Below are positions 32,833 through 42,530 of a stretch of DNA of 64,000 nucleotides, piece by piece. Made by a program: the position numbers and the translations under genes. The stretch is taken from contig CAJGBV010000011.1 in assembly GCA_904501755.1 (NCBI GenBank), forward strand, positions 1 to 64,000, given 5' to 3'. The notes beneath the pieces are model-generated. The model worked only from the letters and a program-made list of their open reading frames with translations, did no database searches and had not been told where the DNA came from. The stretch is from Clostridiaceae bacterium. GTDB lineage: Bacteria; Bacillota; Clostridia; Oscillospirales; Acutalibacteraceae. Numbering within the stretch: position 1 is the first letter of the stretch; every line of letters starts with the position of its first letter.

Positions 32833-34241
32833 TCTTCATCAAATCCTCCGTTTTCTTCATTATTATATTCAGGTCTGCCCGCTTTTTTTCTCTTTTGCTT
32901 CATTTTTTCCTTTTTAAGAAGCTCTTTTTCCTCATCATAAGGAATATACTTCATCTTACGGCGTTTCTTTTTTCCCGAGGAATTTATAACTATAATATAC
33001 CCTACAACTGCGATTATTATAATAATTGCTATTATCGAAATTATCTTAAAGGCGGTTGAAATAAGAATTTTTCTGATAAAATCAAAAAACACCAAAAATC
33101 CGTTAGCCTCTATACTGTTACCTGCCACAAGATTTACAGTTCCTATAACCGTTTCGGCATAAACCACATCTGCAGTACCGAGTATATCGCCCTTTTTAAC
33201 AGGCGCATCTACCGTTTCTCCGTTAAGCTTTGGTTTAATAATAAGGGTGGAGTTATCCGCTTCTTTAGGAAGAATTGATGTGAGTTGTTTTTCCGGATAA
33301 AGAGAAACATAATCATAATCTGTAGAAAGGCGTACAGTCATCTCGGTAACAGGTACCGATATATCTAAAACCGCCTTGTATTCAAAATTATTAAATGCCC
33401 ATCGAAACATTTCCCTTGCGGTCTGAAATCTTGTTTCGGTTTCATTGGGACAGCCCATAAGCACCGCAATGTATCTATAGCCCTTGTACTGAGCCGTTGC
33501 AGTAAGGCATCTTCCTGCTTCATCGGTTTTTCCTGTTTTAGTACCTGTGCAGTAAGCATAAAAATAGTTAGTGTTGGAGTCAATCATATAGTTTGTGGTA
33601 ACTATAGTTCTTTCATTACGCATATTGGTTGCTTTCATTGTATATCTGGACTTGCCCGTTATTTCAGCAAATACAGGATATTTATTTATAGCATACTCGG
33701 TAAGTGTAACTATATCTCTTACTGTGGTATAGTTCTGTTCACTGTGAAGACCGATAGGGTCGGTATAATGTGTTCCGCCAAGTCCCAGTTCCTGAGCCTT
33801 TTTATTCATAAGTTCTACAAAAGCTTCAACGCTTCCCGCTACCGCCTCACAGTAGGAATAAATAGCATCACCCGCCGAGGACACCAGCATAGCCGCAAGG
33901 GCGTCCTTACCGTTAAGGGTTTCGCCGATTTTAAGCTGAAGCTGAGGAACACCTGTACCCAAATTCTTTTTATAGGCACTTTCGGTCATAGTGACGGTAA
34001 AACCCTCAAGGTCGCTTACCTTATCCATTATAACAACAGCCGCCATTATCTGTGTCATAGAGGCGGGATATACCTTTTCATCTATATTTTTTCCGTAAAT
34101 AAGCTCACCGGTATCAAGGCTATAGAGTGCCGCAGACTTTGCAGGAACCTCAAAAGTGCTTATTTCATAAGCGTTTACACCGATACCAAGGCTGAAAATT
34201 AAAAAAATTGTTAAAATTAATGAAAAAATTCTTTTTTTCAT
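32829..34241 (-). CDS. S11-family D-alanyl-D-alanine carboxypeptidase homologue lacking catalytic residues
   Basis: This 470-residue protein has a signal peptide (residues 1-24), an S11 penicillin-binding fold, a beta-rich C-terminal domain (about 280-390), one TM helix (about 400-425) and a very basic cytosolic tail. Active-site motifs: SxxK reads S61-M-T-Q64, so the general-base Lys is replaced by Gln (codon CAG). SxN reads S122-A-G124, without Asn. KTG (235-237) is intact. PBP5-like enzymes trim the last D-Ala of peptidoglycan stem peptides; this copy should be inactive or altered. The coupled downstream gene is a membrane protein. The reading frame is clean, so it looks like a maintained pseudoenzyme. 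Confidence 0.88.
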   Translation of the reverse strand: MKKRIFSLILTIFLIFSLGIGVNAYEISTFEVPAKSAALYSLDTGELIYGKNIDEKVYPASMTQIMAAVVIMDKVSDLEGFTVTMTESAYKKNLGTGVPQLQLKIGETLNGKDALAAMLVSSAGDAIYSYCEAVAGSVEAFVELMNKKAQELGLGGTHYTDPIGLHSEQNYTTVRDIVTLTEYAINKYPVFAEITGKSRYTMKATNMRNERTIVTTNYMIDSNTNYFYAYCTGTKTGKTDEAGRCLTATAQYKGYRYIAVLMGCPNETETRFQTAREMFRWAFNNFEYKAVLDISVPVTEMTVRLSTDYDYVSLYPEKQLTSILPKEADNSTLIIKPKLNGETVDAPVKKGDILGTADVVYAETVIGTVNLVAGNSIEANGFLVFFDFIRKILISTAFKIISIIAIIIIIAVVGYIIVINSSGKKKRRKMKYIPYDEEKELLKKEKMKQKRKKAGRPEYNNEENGGFDEE

Positions 34242-34333
34242 AGAAAATTCCCCTAAAATATAGTATACTATGATTATACTATATATTTCATTAAAGTTAA
34301 AGTGTTTTATTTTATAAAAAAGGAGGAAGGGCT

Positions 34334-35017
34334 ATGGTTTATATTACAGGTGATATGCATGGTGATATTGACCGTCTGTTTGACCGTCAGTGGAGTAAGC
34401 TTAAAGCCGGTGACATTATAATTGTCTGCGGTGATTTCGGCTTTTTGTGGAATGGTTCCAAGCAGGAAAAGGATGTTATCAAATATCTTTCCACCCGTAA
34501 ATACACCGTTGCTTTTCTTGACGGAACCCACGATAATTTTGATGCAATTTATAAATGCCGTCAAACAGTATGGAAGGGTGGTCTTGTTCACCGAATAGGC
34601 GACAACCTTTATCACCTTTGCAGAGGTCAGATTTATAAAATAGACGGTATGTCAATTTTTGCCTTTGGCGGAGGAGAGAGCGTAGATAAGGATATGCGCG
34701 TGGAACAGGGCAACTGGTGGCGCCAGGAAATCGCCACCCCCGCCGAGATGACTCAAGGCGCAAAAACGCTGGATGAAGCAGGCAGAACCGTTGACTATAT
34801 TCTCACTCACGAACCCCCTGCGCCTGTAAAAAGTGCAATGCAGTTACGTAGAGGCGAGGTTGAGCTTATTACCAAAACCAATGGTTATTTTGACCGCATA
34901 AGCCGTCTGTGCAATTTTAAACACTGGTACTTTGGCTCTCTCCACGAGGACCGTATGATTACCCCTAAGCATACCTGTGTTTTCAAGAAACTTATACCTC
35001 TTGAAAACAGGACTTGA
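34334..35017 (+). CDS. Metallophosphoesterase
   Basis: This 227-residue calcineurin-like phosphoesterase shows the metal-binding blocks in order: GDMHGD (residues 6-11), GDFGFLW, GTHDN in place of the usual GNHD, THEPP and FGSLHED in place of GHxH. The variant third and last blocks suggest altered metal geometry or substrate, but the rest is intact. AAGGAGG precedes ATG. It is divergent from the carboxypeptidase homologue and 48 bp upstream of the PASTA gene. Substrate unknown. Confidence 0.85.
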   Translation: MVYITGDMHGDIDRLFDRQWSKLKAGDIIIVCGDFGFLWNGSKQEKDVIKYLSTRKYTVAFLDGTHDNFDAIYKCRQTVWKGGLVHRIGDNLYHLCRGQIYKIDGMSIFAFGGGESVDKDMRVEQGNWWRQEIATPAEMTQGAKTLDEAGRTVDYILTHEPPAPVKSAMQLRRGEVELITKTNGYFDRISRLCNFKHWYFGSLHEDRMITPKHTCVFKKLIPLENRT

Positions 35018-35065
35018 CAGGTGTGATATAATAGTATTGTAATTAACAGAGAAAGGATACCTTTT

Positions 35066-36787
35066 ATGCTTACTTTCGATAAACTTTGTATGGGTTGTAT
35101 GAATGATAATGGCGGTGAAGCCACCTGCCCTATTTGCGGCTATGTTGCCGATACACCTAATCCCGAAGGTGCAATGCCTGTAAAAACCCGTATTCACGGC
35201 AGATATATTTTAGGAAAAGCCACCGAAATCAACGGTGAAGGCATCACCTATATAGGCTGGGATAACGATACCAGCACCATTGTAAACATCCGTGAGTTTT
35301 TCCCTGTACCCTTAAGCAAACGAAATGACGATCTTTCGGTAGGAATAGTTGAGGGCAATGAATATTTTTACAATGCCGCACTTCTCGATTTTATAGAGCT
35401 TGGCAAAAATCTAAGGGAAATTTCCATTCCTGCTATTCCTCAGGTTTGCGATATTATAGAGTGCAACAGCACCGCTTATATTATAACCAAATCTATTGCA
35501 GGAATAACACTTCGTGAATTTTTACTGCGAAACGGCTCGACTCTTTCCTGGGAACAGGCTCGTCCTCTTTTCATGCCCTTTTTGTCTGCTCTTATTTCTC
35601 TTCACAGCAAGGGCATAATTCACGGCGGCATTTCTCCTGAAACCATTGTGGTAGGTAGGGACGGAAAGCTTCGTCTTACAGGCTTTGCTATTAGTCAGCT
35701 CAGAAAATCAAGCAGCCCCATAAACTCTCAGATTTTCCCGGGCTATGCAGCTATTGAGCAATACGAAAGCACAGAACAGGGCATTACCGAGGCTACCGAT
35801 GTATACGGCTTTGCCGCTACCCTTTTCAGAGTACTTATGGGTTCTACCCTTCCGGAAGCTAACGAGCGTATTACCGACGACAAGATGTCCATTCCCTCAA
35901 AAATCGCTCAATCACTTCCTCAGTCTGTTCTTGTCTGCCTTGCCGATGCACTGCAGATTCTCTATGAAAACAGAACAAAGACTATGGAGGACTTTAAATT
36001 AGATATAGCCCCTGCTATTGATTCCACTGCCGGATTTGTGGTAGATAAGGCACAGGCAAAAGATAAAAACGCAGAAAAATCCATTACCAAAAAGGAAACA
36101 AGCAAAGCAAAAAAGGACACCTCTGCACGCAAGTACGCAATTATAGCCGCCTCCATTACAGCAGGTATTTTCCTTATTATTGCTCTTATTTTCTGGTTAA
36201 TTATCGGCAAACCCTTTGCAAAAGACCCTCAAACTGAAACCCCCTCCAGCTCAAGCAGTATTATAAGTGAGGTTGAAAGCTCCTCGGTTCCTGCAAGTAC
36301 AGGTGAAAAGCTGCTTACCGTTCCCGATTTTACCGCACTTAATTTAAGTTTTGAGGAAATCAGCAACGAATATCCCGATTTCAAATATGTTGTACTTGGC
36401 AAAAAATATTCTTCTAAGAGTGCGGGAATTGTTGTGGCTCAGGATATAAAGGTAGGCAGTCAGGTAAAGCGTGATACCACTATTTATCTGACAGTAAGTC
36501 TTGGTCCCGAAACCCTTACTGTTCCCGAGCTTAAAGGCAAAACCCGTGACGAAGCAATTCTTGAACTTTATAAAAAAGGCTTCCTTTACCACAACATTTA
36601 CGAGGTGCCAATTGAAGATAGCTCGGTTGACTTCAACTGCATTGTAAAAACCGACCCCGCTGTTGGTTCAACAATAAATCCTGAAGCAACCTTAAAAATT
36701 TACTACAGCAATGTACAAAAGACACCTGATACCCCTGCAGGTACAACAGGTAACACCACAAATAATCAAGGTAACACAAACAGATAA
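35066..36787 (+). CDS. PASTA-domain pseudokinase with N-terminal zinc ribbon
   Basis: This 573-residue protein has, in order, a zinc ribbon (C8, C11, C21, C24), a Ser/Thr kinase-like domain (about 45-310), a TM helix (about 355-380) and two PASTA repeats (about 408-475 and 476-550) outside the cell. The catalytic positions are lost: the beta-3 Lys reads VNIR (R76), the HRD loop reads HGG (186-188) and DFG reads TGF (205-207), while structural motifs such as PGYAAIEQY and DVYGFAATLF are kept. PrkC/PknB-like kinases sense muropeptides through PASTA; this one is probably a non-catalytic sensor or scaffold. It may be cotranscribed with the metallophosphoesterase. An extended -10 (TGATATAAT) lies 33 bp upstream. 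Confidence 0.88.
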   Translation: MLTFDKLCMGCMNDNGGEATCPICGYVADTPNPEGAMPVKTRIHGRYILGKATEINGEGITYIGWDNDTSTIVNIREFFPVPLSKRNDDLSVGIVEGNEYFYNAALLDFIELGKNLREISIPAIPQVCDIIECNSTAYIITKSIAGITLREFLLRNGSTLSWEQARPLFMPFLSALISLHSKGIIHGGISPETIVVGRDGKLRLTGFAISQLRKSSSPINSQIFPGYAAIEQYESTEQGITEATDVYGFAATLFRVLMGSTLPEANERITDDKMSIPSKIAQSLPQSVLVCLADALQILYENRTKTMEDFKLDIAPAIDSTAGFVVDKAQAKDKNAEKSITKKETSKAKKDTSARKYAIIAASITAGIFLIIALIFWLIIGKPFAKDPQTETPSSSSSIISEVESSSVPASTGEKLLTVPDFTALNLSFEEISNEYPDFKYVVLGKKYSSKSAGIVVAQDIKVGSQVKRDTTIYLTVSLGPETLTVPELKGKTRDEAILELYKKGFLYHNIYEVPIEDSSVDFNCIVKTDPAVGSTINPEATLKIYYSNVQKTPDTPAGTTGNTTNNQGNTNR

Positions 36788-36826
36788 AAAAATCCCGCAC
36801 GGTAAAAACTGTGCGGGATTTTTTTG
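36786..36826. terminator. Bidirectional terminator between the PASTA gene and gpmI
   Basis: A 13-bp stem AATCCCGCACGGT with its complement and A and T runs on both sides lies between convergent genes. Confidence 0.9.
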
Positions 36827-36838
36827 TTGTATTATTTT

Positions 36839-38356
36839 TTATTTAATAATAAGACTTTCGCCATCCATTTCAGCAGGTTTTTCAAGACCGAGTACAGTTA
36901 GCATAGAGGGAATAATATCGGCAAGTCTGCCGCCCTCTTTCAACTTACAGTCATAACCTACAACACAGAAAGGAACAGGATTTGTTGTATGAGGAGTAAA
37001 TGGATTTCCGTCCTCTCCTACCATACAGTCAGCGTTTCCGTGGTCGGCTGTAATAAATACAACACCGCCCATTTCCTTAGTTGCCTTAACGACTCTGCCC
37101 ACACAGCTATCAACTGCTTCAACAGCCTTAACTGCGGCATCAAATATACCTGTATGTCCAACCATATCACAGTTGGCAAAGTTAAGGATAACAGCGTCAT
37201 ATTTACCCGAAAGTATCTGCTCACAAACGGCATCACAAACAGGATATGCGCTCATTTCAGGCATAAGGTCAAAGGTGGGAACATCGGGGGACTGAATAAG
37301 AATTCTGTCTTCTCCCTCAAATGTTTTTTCTTCACCGCCGTTAAAGAAGAAGGTAACATGAGCATATTTCTGAGTTTCTGCTATACGAAGCTGGGTCATA
37401 TTTTTACTTGCAAGATACTCACCAAAGGTCATTTTAAGCTCTTCGGGTGGGAAAGCAACACTTACATTAGGCATTGTTTCGTCATACTGAGTCATACAAA
37501 CATAGGTAAGCGGCATATAACCCATTTTTCTTTCAAAGCCGTCAAAAGCCTCGTCAACGAAAGCACGGGTAAACTGTCTTGCTCTATCGGGACGGAAGTT
37601 AAAGGAAATAACACTGTCACCCGATTTAATCATACCGTCTTTATCAATAACAGTAGGAAGAACGAATTCATCGGTTACATCATTCTTATAAGACTCTTCA
37701 ACTGCAGCAGCGGCATCAGTAGCCTCTACGCCCTCGCCGTAAACCATAGCGGCATAAGCCTTTTCAACTCTATCCCAGGCAAAATCTCTGTCCATAGCAT
37801 AGTATCTACCCATAAGGGAAGCCACCTTACCAACACCAAGAGAAGCCATTTTATTTTCAAGGTCGCGGATAAAGCCTGCGCCTGAAGTGGTAGAAACGTC
37901 ACGTCCGTCTAAAAGACAGTGAACATACACCTTTTTAAGACCATACTGCTTAGCCATCTCTAAAATACCATAGAGATGCTCAATATGGCTGTGCACACCG
38001 CCGTCGGAAAGCAGACCTATCATATGAAGAGCGCTGTCATTTTTTACACAGTTCTCCATAGCATTTTTCATAGCCTCAATCTCGAAAAATTTACCATCCT
38101 TTATGGACTTCGAGATTTTAACAAGCATCTGATAAACAACTCTGCCTGCACCGATATTAGTGTGACCTACCTCACTGTTACCCATCTGTCCGTCGGGAAG
38201 ACCAACATCAAGTCCCGAAGCACCAATGGTTGTAAAGGGATTTTCAGCGAAAAGCTTTGTTAGATTAGGGGTTGCGGCATTTAATATTGCGTTGCCATCC
38301 TTGGTTTCGCGGATACCAAAGCCGTCCATTATACATAAAACAACAGGTTTTTTCAT
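36839..38356 (-). CDS. gpmI: 2,3-bisphosphoglycerate-independent phosphoglycerate mutase
   Basis: This 505-residue glycolytic enzyme interconverts 3- and 2-phosphoglycerate with two Mn ions. It has VLCIMDGFG at the start, PDGQMGNSEVGHTNIGAGR with the phosphorylated serine, HCLLDGRDV and the metal-binding FITADHGNAD. Length is normal. ATG 38356 has AGGTG 6 bp upstream; the GTG at 38365 is less likely. It is the third gene of the pgk-tpiA-gpmI cluster on the minus strand, 18 bp after tpiA. Confidence 0.97.
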   Translation of the reverse strand: MKKPVVLCIMDGFGIRETKDGNAILNAATPNLTKLFAENPFTTIGASGLDVGLPDGQMGNSEVGHTNIGAGRVVYQMLVKISKSIKDGKFFEIEAMKNAMENCVKNDSALHMIGLLSDGGVHSHIEHLYGILEMAKQYGLKKVYVHCLLDGRDVSTTSGAGFIRDLENKMASLGVGKVASLMGRYYAMDRDFAWDRVEKAYAAMVYGEGVEATDAAAAVEESYKNDVTDEFVLPTVIDKDGMIKSGDSVISFNFRPDRARQFTRAFVDEAFDGFERKMGYMPLTYVCMTQYDETMPNVSVAFPPEELKMTFGEYLASKNMTQLRIAETQKYAHVTFFFNGGEEKTFEGEDRILIQSPDVPTFDLMPEMSAYPVCDAVCEQILSGKYDAVILNFANCDMVGHTGIFDAAVKAVEAVDSCVGRVVKATKEMGGVVFITADHGNADCMVGEDGNPFTPHTTNPVPFCVVGYDCKLKEGGRLADIIPSMLTVLGLEKPAEMDGESLIIK

Positions 38357-38374
38357 TCGTTTCACCTAAAAAAA

Positions 38375-39142
38375 TTATTTACTTGCAGCCTTTACGATTA
38401 CAGAGAAATCCTCTGCCTTAAGGGAAGCACCGCCGATAAGACCGCCGTCAACGTTTACCTTAGCAACAAGCTCGTCGGCATTCTTTGCATTCATAGAACC
38501 ACCGTACTGAACAGTAACGGTTTCGGCAACATCCTTACCATAAACCTCAGCAATAGCCTCTCTGACATAACCATTACCCTCATCAGCCTGGTCAGCGGTA
38601 GCGGTAACGCCTGTACCAATAGCCCATACAGGCTCATAAGCAATAATGATGTTCTTAAGCTGTTCCTTGCTAACATTTGTAAGAGCCATCTTGGTCTGGA
38701 ACTTAAGAAGAGTTTCGGTATAACCGAGTTCTCTCTGCTCAAGAGTTTCGCCAACACAAACAATAGCTGTAAGTCCTGCATTTACAGCAGCAAGTGTACG
38801 AAGATTAACAGTCTGGTCGGTTTCACCGAAATACTGTCTTCTCTCGCTATGACCTACAACAACATATTTAACTCCGCACTCATTAAGCATTTCTGCAGAA
38901 ATCTCGCCTGTATAAGCGCCACTTGCCTTAAAGTGTACGTTCTCAGCACCGATTTCAATATTAGAGCCCTTTGCAGCCTCAACAGCAGCAGGGATATCAA
39001 CAAAAGGTACGCAAAGAACAACCTTGCAATCAGCATCTTTTACAAGAGGCTTCATTTCGTTAATAAGAGCAGTTGTCTGAGCAGGGGTGTTGTTCATTTT
39101 CCAGTTACCTGCAATAACTGCAGTTCTTTTAGCTTTATTCAT
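38375..39142 (-). CDS. tpiA: Triosephosphate isomerase
   Basis: This 255-residue glycolytic enzyme has all key residues: the start AGNWKMN (Asn, Lys), VVGHSERR with the catalytic His, AYEPVWAIGTG with the catalytic Glu, and GGSMNAKN plus GGASL at the phosphate site. AAAGGAG precedes the ATG. It lies between pgk and gpmI in one minus-strand operon. Confidence 0.98.
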   Translation of the reverse strand: MNKAKRTAVIAGNWKMNNTPAQTTALINEMKPLVKDADCKVVLCVPFVDIPAAVEAAKGSNIEIGAENVHFKASGAYTGEISAEMLNECGVKYVVVGHSERRQYFGETDQTVNLRTLAAVNAGLTAIVCVGETLEQRELGYTETLLKFQTKMALTNVSKEQLKNIIIAYEPVWAIGTGVTATADQADEGNGYVREAIAEVYGKDVAETVTVQYGGSMNAKNADELVAKVNVDGGLIGGASLKAEDFSVIVKAASK

Positions 39143-39168
39143 AATTATTACTCCTTTAACACAATAGA

Positions 39169-39189
39169 GGGCGGATGTTAACTCCGCCC
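39169..39189. other. Intercistronic hairpin between pgk and tpiA
   Basis: GGGCGGA and TCCGCCC form a 7-bp stem with a TGTTAAC loop. There is no T run in the operon's direction, so it probably adjusts pgk and tpiA mRNA levels instead of terminating. Confidence 0.55.
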
Positions 39190-39199
39190 CTGTTTTTTA

Positions 39200-40411
39200 T
39201 TATTTATCATTCATTGCTGCGATACCGGGAAGTTCTTTACCCTCAAGGAATTCAAGAGAAGCGCCGCCGCCGGTAGAAATGTGGGTCATCTTATCGCCGA
39301 AGCCAAGGTTGTTAGCTGCTGCTGCAGAGTCGCCGCCGCCGATAACAGTAACAGCATCGGTATCAGCAAGAGCCTGAGCTACAGCAAAGGTACCCTTTGC
39401 AAGAATTGGGTTCTCGAATACACCCATAGGTCCGTTCCAAACAACAGTCTTAGCGTTCTTAACCTCTTCTGCATAAAGCTCTGCGGTCTTAGGACCGATA
39501 TCAAGGCTCATCATATCAGCAGGAATCTTGTCAGCATCAACAATAGTTACGTCAAGCTCTGCATCAATTGGGTCGGGGAAATCCTTAGTAACGGTACAGT
39601 CGATAGGAAGAAGAATCTTAACGCCCTTTTCCTCAGCCTTAGCCATCATATCACGGCAATAATCAATCTTGGTTTCATCAATAAGGGATGTACCAACACC
39701 ATAGCCCTTTGCAGCAAGGAAGGTATAGGACATACCGCCGCCGATAATAAGGGTATCAGCCTTGGTAAGAAGATTTTCGATAACAGGAAGCTTACTGTCA
39801 ACCTTAGCACCGCCAAGGATACAAACAAAGGGGCGAACAGGATTTTCAACAGCAGCACCGAGGTACTTAAGCTCTTTACCGATAAGGTAACCTGCAACAG
39901 CTTCCTTAACGTAATCAACAACACCAACGGTTGAGCAGTGTGCTCTGTGAGCAGTACCGAAAGCATCGTTTACAAAAATATCTGCAAGGCTTCCGAGTTC
40001 TTTAGAGAAAGCTTCGCCATTCTTGGTTTCCTCAGCTCTGTAACGGGTGTTCTGAAGAAGAACAACATCGCCGTCCTTCATAGCTTCAACAGCAGCCTTT
40101 GCGTTTTCGCCAACTACATTATCATCAGCAGCAAATACTACTTCTTTTCCAAGCTTCTTGGAAAGAGCCTCAGCTACGGGAGCAAGGCTGAGTTCAGGCT
40201 TTGGCTCACCCTTCGGTTTGCCAAGGTGAGAACAAAGGATTACCTTTCCGCCATCTTTGATAAGCTTCTCAATTGTGGGGAGAGCTGCATTGATACGGTT
40301 TTCGTCGGTGATAACGCCGTTTTTAAGCGGAACGTTAAAGTCGCAACGAACAAGTACCTTCTGACCTTTTACATTAATGTCATCTACAGTTTTTTTGTTT
40401 AATGCGTTCAT
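39200..40411 (-). CDS. pgk: Phosphoglycerate kinase
   Basis: This 403-residue enzyme makes ATP from 1,3-bisphosphoglycerate. It has [11 protein letters not shown], the CSHLGKPKG loop, [11 protein letters not shown], the nucleotide site [11 protein letters not shown] and the C-terminal GGGDSAAA and [13 protein letters not shown] motifs. It is the promoter-proximal gene of pgk-tpiA-gpmI; gap and eno are not in the window. Confidence 0.98.
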   Translation of the reverse strand: MNALNKKTVDDINVKGQKVLVRCDFNVPLKNGVITDENRINAALPTIEKLIKDGGKVILCSHLGKPKGEPKPELSLAPVAEALSKKLGKEVVFAADDNVVGENAKAAVEAMKDGDVVLLQNTRYRAEETKNGEAFSKELGSLADIFVNDAFGTAHRAHCSTVGVVDYVKEAVAGYLIGKELKYLGAAVENPVRPFVCILGGAKVDSKLPVIENLLTKADTLIIGGGMSYTFLAAKGYGVGTSLIDETKIDYCRDMMAKAEEKGVKILLPIDCTVTKDFPDPIDAELDVTIVDADKIPADMMSLDIGPKTAELYAEEVKNAKTVVWNGPMGVFENPILAKGTFAVAQALADTDAVTVIGGGDSAAAANNLGFGDKMTHISTGGGASLEFLEGKELPGIAAMNDK

Positions 40412-40451
40412 TTACTTTACTTCCTTTCAGGATGTTTTTTCATACATCATT

Positions 40452-40480
40452 ATTTTACCACTTTTTCGCAAAATTTTCAA
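40452..40480 (-). promoter_or_regulatory. Promoter of the pgk-tpiA-gpmI operon
   Basis: On the minus strand TTGAAA (40475-40480) and TAAAAT (40452-40457) have a 17-bp spacer. Confidence 0.65.
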
Positions 40481-40541
40481 CGATAAATTTGACAAAAAAG
40501 TAACAAATTTAAAAGACTGTCAAACACTATTAATTGTGCAG

Positions 40542-41936
40542 TTAATCTATATATTCAAAACGGCTTATAAATTCCCCGTTTTTAAAGATTTTTTCACGGA
40601 ACATATATTCAGGTCTTACCCATATATCATTCTGTCCGTAAAGAGCCTTATACACAACCACATTTTCGCAGCTTTCACTATCGAATCCTATATATATAAC
40701 CTCATATTCATTACCTTTAAAATGACGATATTTTCCTTTTTTCACCTGTCCGTCAGGATTTTGCGGGTCATATACGAAATGGAACTCCTCCCTCTCGGGC
40801 GGAACATAAGAGTGTGTACCCGATTGTACTACTGTCATATGCTTATAACAATCAAATGCATTATAGAGCGTTACCGTAGTAGATGGTGGGCAACAATAAT
40901 CTCCCAGTCTTACTTCCATTTTAACGGGACACTTAACCCTTGTTGCTTGTGCTACAGTATCAAAATATCTGAGTCCCTCTTTAAACTTTGGACGCCAACC
41001 GCCCATATATCCGTTATTTTCAGCCGCAAGATTACAAAACCAAGGAATATAAATATCAAGGAATGTTACGTCCTTATCGTGTGCCGCAACAGTTGTAGAC
41101 TGCAACGCCGCCTGACTGCCCCCCGAGACAGTAAGATTTTTCTTATCCCACTGAGGCAAAGTTTTCATATACTTTGTAGCAATAAGGTCACGTATCATCA
41201 TACCGCGCCAATAGGTTGTCATATTACTCTCATTTTCGGTTTCATTAAAGCCATATCCCGAAAGGTCGGTATATTTAAGTATACACTCGGTTTTTGTTAT
41301 ATCATTTTCGATTCCATGAGCATTTACAAAAGCAACTATGGTATCATCGGCATACATAATAAGTCGGCTTCCCTCAACCGAATATCCGTTAAACACCATT
41401 TTTATGGGGAATGTGCCCTCTTTATCAGGTATAGAAACTATTGCCGAAGCCGGTCTGCCCTCGGGCGTACTAATCCTTACGTCGTATGCCTTAAAGCCTT
41501 TCTTTGCGTTATATGATATGTCATTCCACATAGTAGCCTGACAATCAAAGTTCTCCACCAATTTCTCAATATCTTGCCAATATTCATCAAAATCTTCGGG
41601 AACGGTGTCGCAATAGGTTAGTTTTTCAATTTCTGCACCTGCCCCCGCTTCAAGAACATCAAAAGACGAGTCAGCCGCATATTCACCATTGAAAGCTGTG
41701 CAGGTTATACGAACAAATCCGGGTCTTGAAAGACTTGCGGTAAGTTTTAACGGTTTACCCTCTTCACAAGAGCCAAAACCTGTTTCATACTTTCCGTCAT
41801 CGGTACGGATTTCCCATTTAATAAAACGACACGCTATATCTGTGCAGTTACTTCTTGCCTGAACAGAAAACTCCATTATCTCATTACACTTATAACTAAG
41901 TGCGGGTTTGTTAGTCGTCAATTTAAAATAAGCCAT
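40542..41936 (-). CDS. AXE1-family acetyl-xylan esterase/deacetylase
   Basis: This 464-residue alpha/beta hydrolase has an Ig-like N-terminal part (1-95) and an AXE1 domain (about 110-464). The candidate triad is S274 in SGGSQAA, D346 in LGDYCCPP and H375 in SGTHSYVP. There is no signal peptide, so it would deacetylate sugars inside the cell. It starts 3 bp after trmL on the same strand with GAGGAG upstream, so the two may be cotranscribed by chance of position. The substrate (acetylated xylo-oligosaccharide, cephalosporin-like ester or other) is not known. Confidence 0.9.
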   Translation of the reverse strand: MAYFKLTTNKPALSYKCNEIMEFSVQARSNCTDIACRFIKWEIRTDDGKYETGFGSCEEGKPLKLTASLSRPGFVRITCTAFNGEYAADSSFDVLEAGAGAEIEKLTYCDTVPEDFDEYWQDIEKLVENFDCQATMWNDISYNAKKGFKAYDVRISTPEGRPASAIVSIPDKEGTFPIKMVFNGYSVEGSRLIMYADDTIVAFVNAHGIENDITKTECILKYTDLSGYGFNETENESNMTTYWRGMMIRDLIATKYMKTLPQWDKKNLTVSGGSQAALQSTTVAAHDKDVTFLDIYIPWFCNLAAENNGYMGGWRPKFKEGLRYFDTVAQATRVKCPVKMEVRLGDYCCPPSTTVTLYNAFDCYKHMTVVQSGTHSYVPPEREEFHFVYDPQNPDGQVKKGKYRHFKGNEYEVIYIGFDSESCENVVVYKALYGQNDIWVRPEYMFREKIFKNGEFISRFEYID

Positions 41937-41939
41937 ATA

Positions 41940-42446
41940 CTACTCCTCATTCCATTTATATTTATGAAGCTCACCAACACCCTCAAGTGCAGGATAACCC
42001 CACTGTCGCAGCACTTCATATACCCCTATTGCAACGCTGTTTGAAAGATTTAAACTTCTTATATCGGTTGCCATAGGAATTCTTGCACATCTTTCAGGAT
42101 TTTCGATTAGTAGTTCTTCAGGTAGTCCCTTGGTTTCCTTTCCGAACATCAAATAACAGTTATCACTGTACTGTCTGTCACTATGATTTTTCTGAGCCTT
42201 TGTGGTAAAATAAACAAACTCACCCTCAGGATTTTTCTCAAAAAACTCATTAAGATTTTCATAATAATGAATATCAAGATATTGCCAATAATCAAGACCC
42301 GCTCTTTTAAGCTTTTTATCGTCAATGGTAAAACCCATAGGTCCCACAAGATGCAAGGACGCACCCGTTGCCGCACAGGTACGGGCAACGTTGCCTGTGT
42401 TCTGCGGAATCTCGGGTTCCACCATAACTATATTGATATTTGCCAT
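41940..42446 (-). CDS. trmL: tRNA (cytidine/uridine-34-2'-O)-methyltransferase, TrmL type
   Basis: This 168-residue SPOUT-fold enzyme methylates the wobble ribose of certain tRNA-Leu species. It has the family sequence VEPEIPQNTGNVARTCAATG at its start, LMFGKETKGLPEELL in the middle, and IRSLNLSNSVAIGVYEVLRQ forming the knot. The ATG at 42446 precedes the conserved start and has GGTGGTGAT upstream; longer in-frame versions add no conserved sequence. Confidence 0.92.
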   Translation of the reverse strand: MANINIVMVEPEIPQNTGNVARTCAATGASLHLVGPMGFTIDDKKLKRAGLDYWQYLDIHYYENLNEFFEKNPEGEFVYFTTKAQKNHSDRQYSDNCYLMFGKETKGLPEELLIENPERCARIPMATDIRSLNLSNSVAIGVYEVLRQWGYPALEGVGELHKYKWNEE

Positions 42447-42484
42447 ATTTATCACCACCCGCATTATACAATTATATTTTTTAC

Positions 42485-42513
42485 TTGTCAATAAATATAT
42501 AATATTGTATAAT
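42485..42513 (+). promoter_or_regulatory. Promoter of the membrane protein at 42531
   Basis: TTGTCA (42485-42490) and TATAAT (42508-42513) have a 17-bp spacer. Confidence 0.65.
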
Positions 42514-42530
42514 ACTTCGTGGTGATTTAA

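Noticed and set aside
36989..37885. 298-codon ORF on the plus strand opposite gpmI
   Set aside because: It is antisense to a well-conserved glycolytic gene, with no recognisable protein motif and no ribosome site.
40377..41516. 379-codon ORF on the plus strand opposite the AXE1 gene and the pgk promoter
   Set aside because: Antisense to a gene with a clear catalytic triad; composition is Cys/His/Ile-rich, as expected of a shadow frame.
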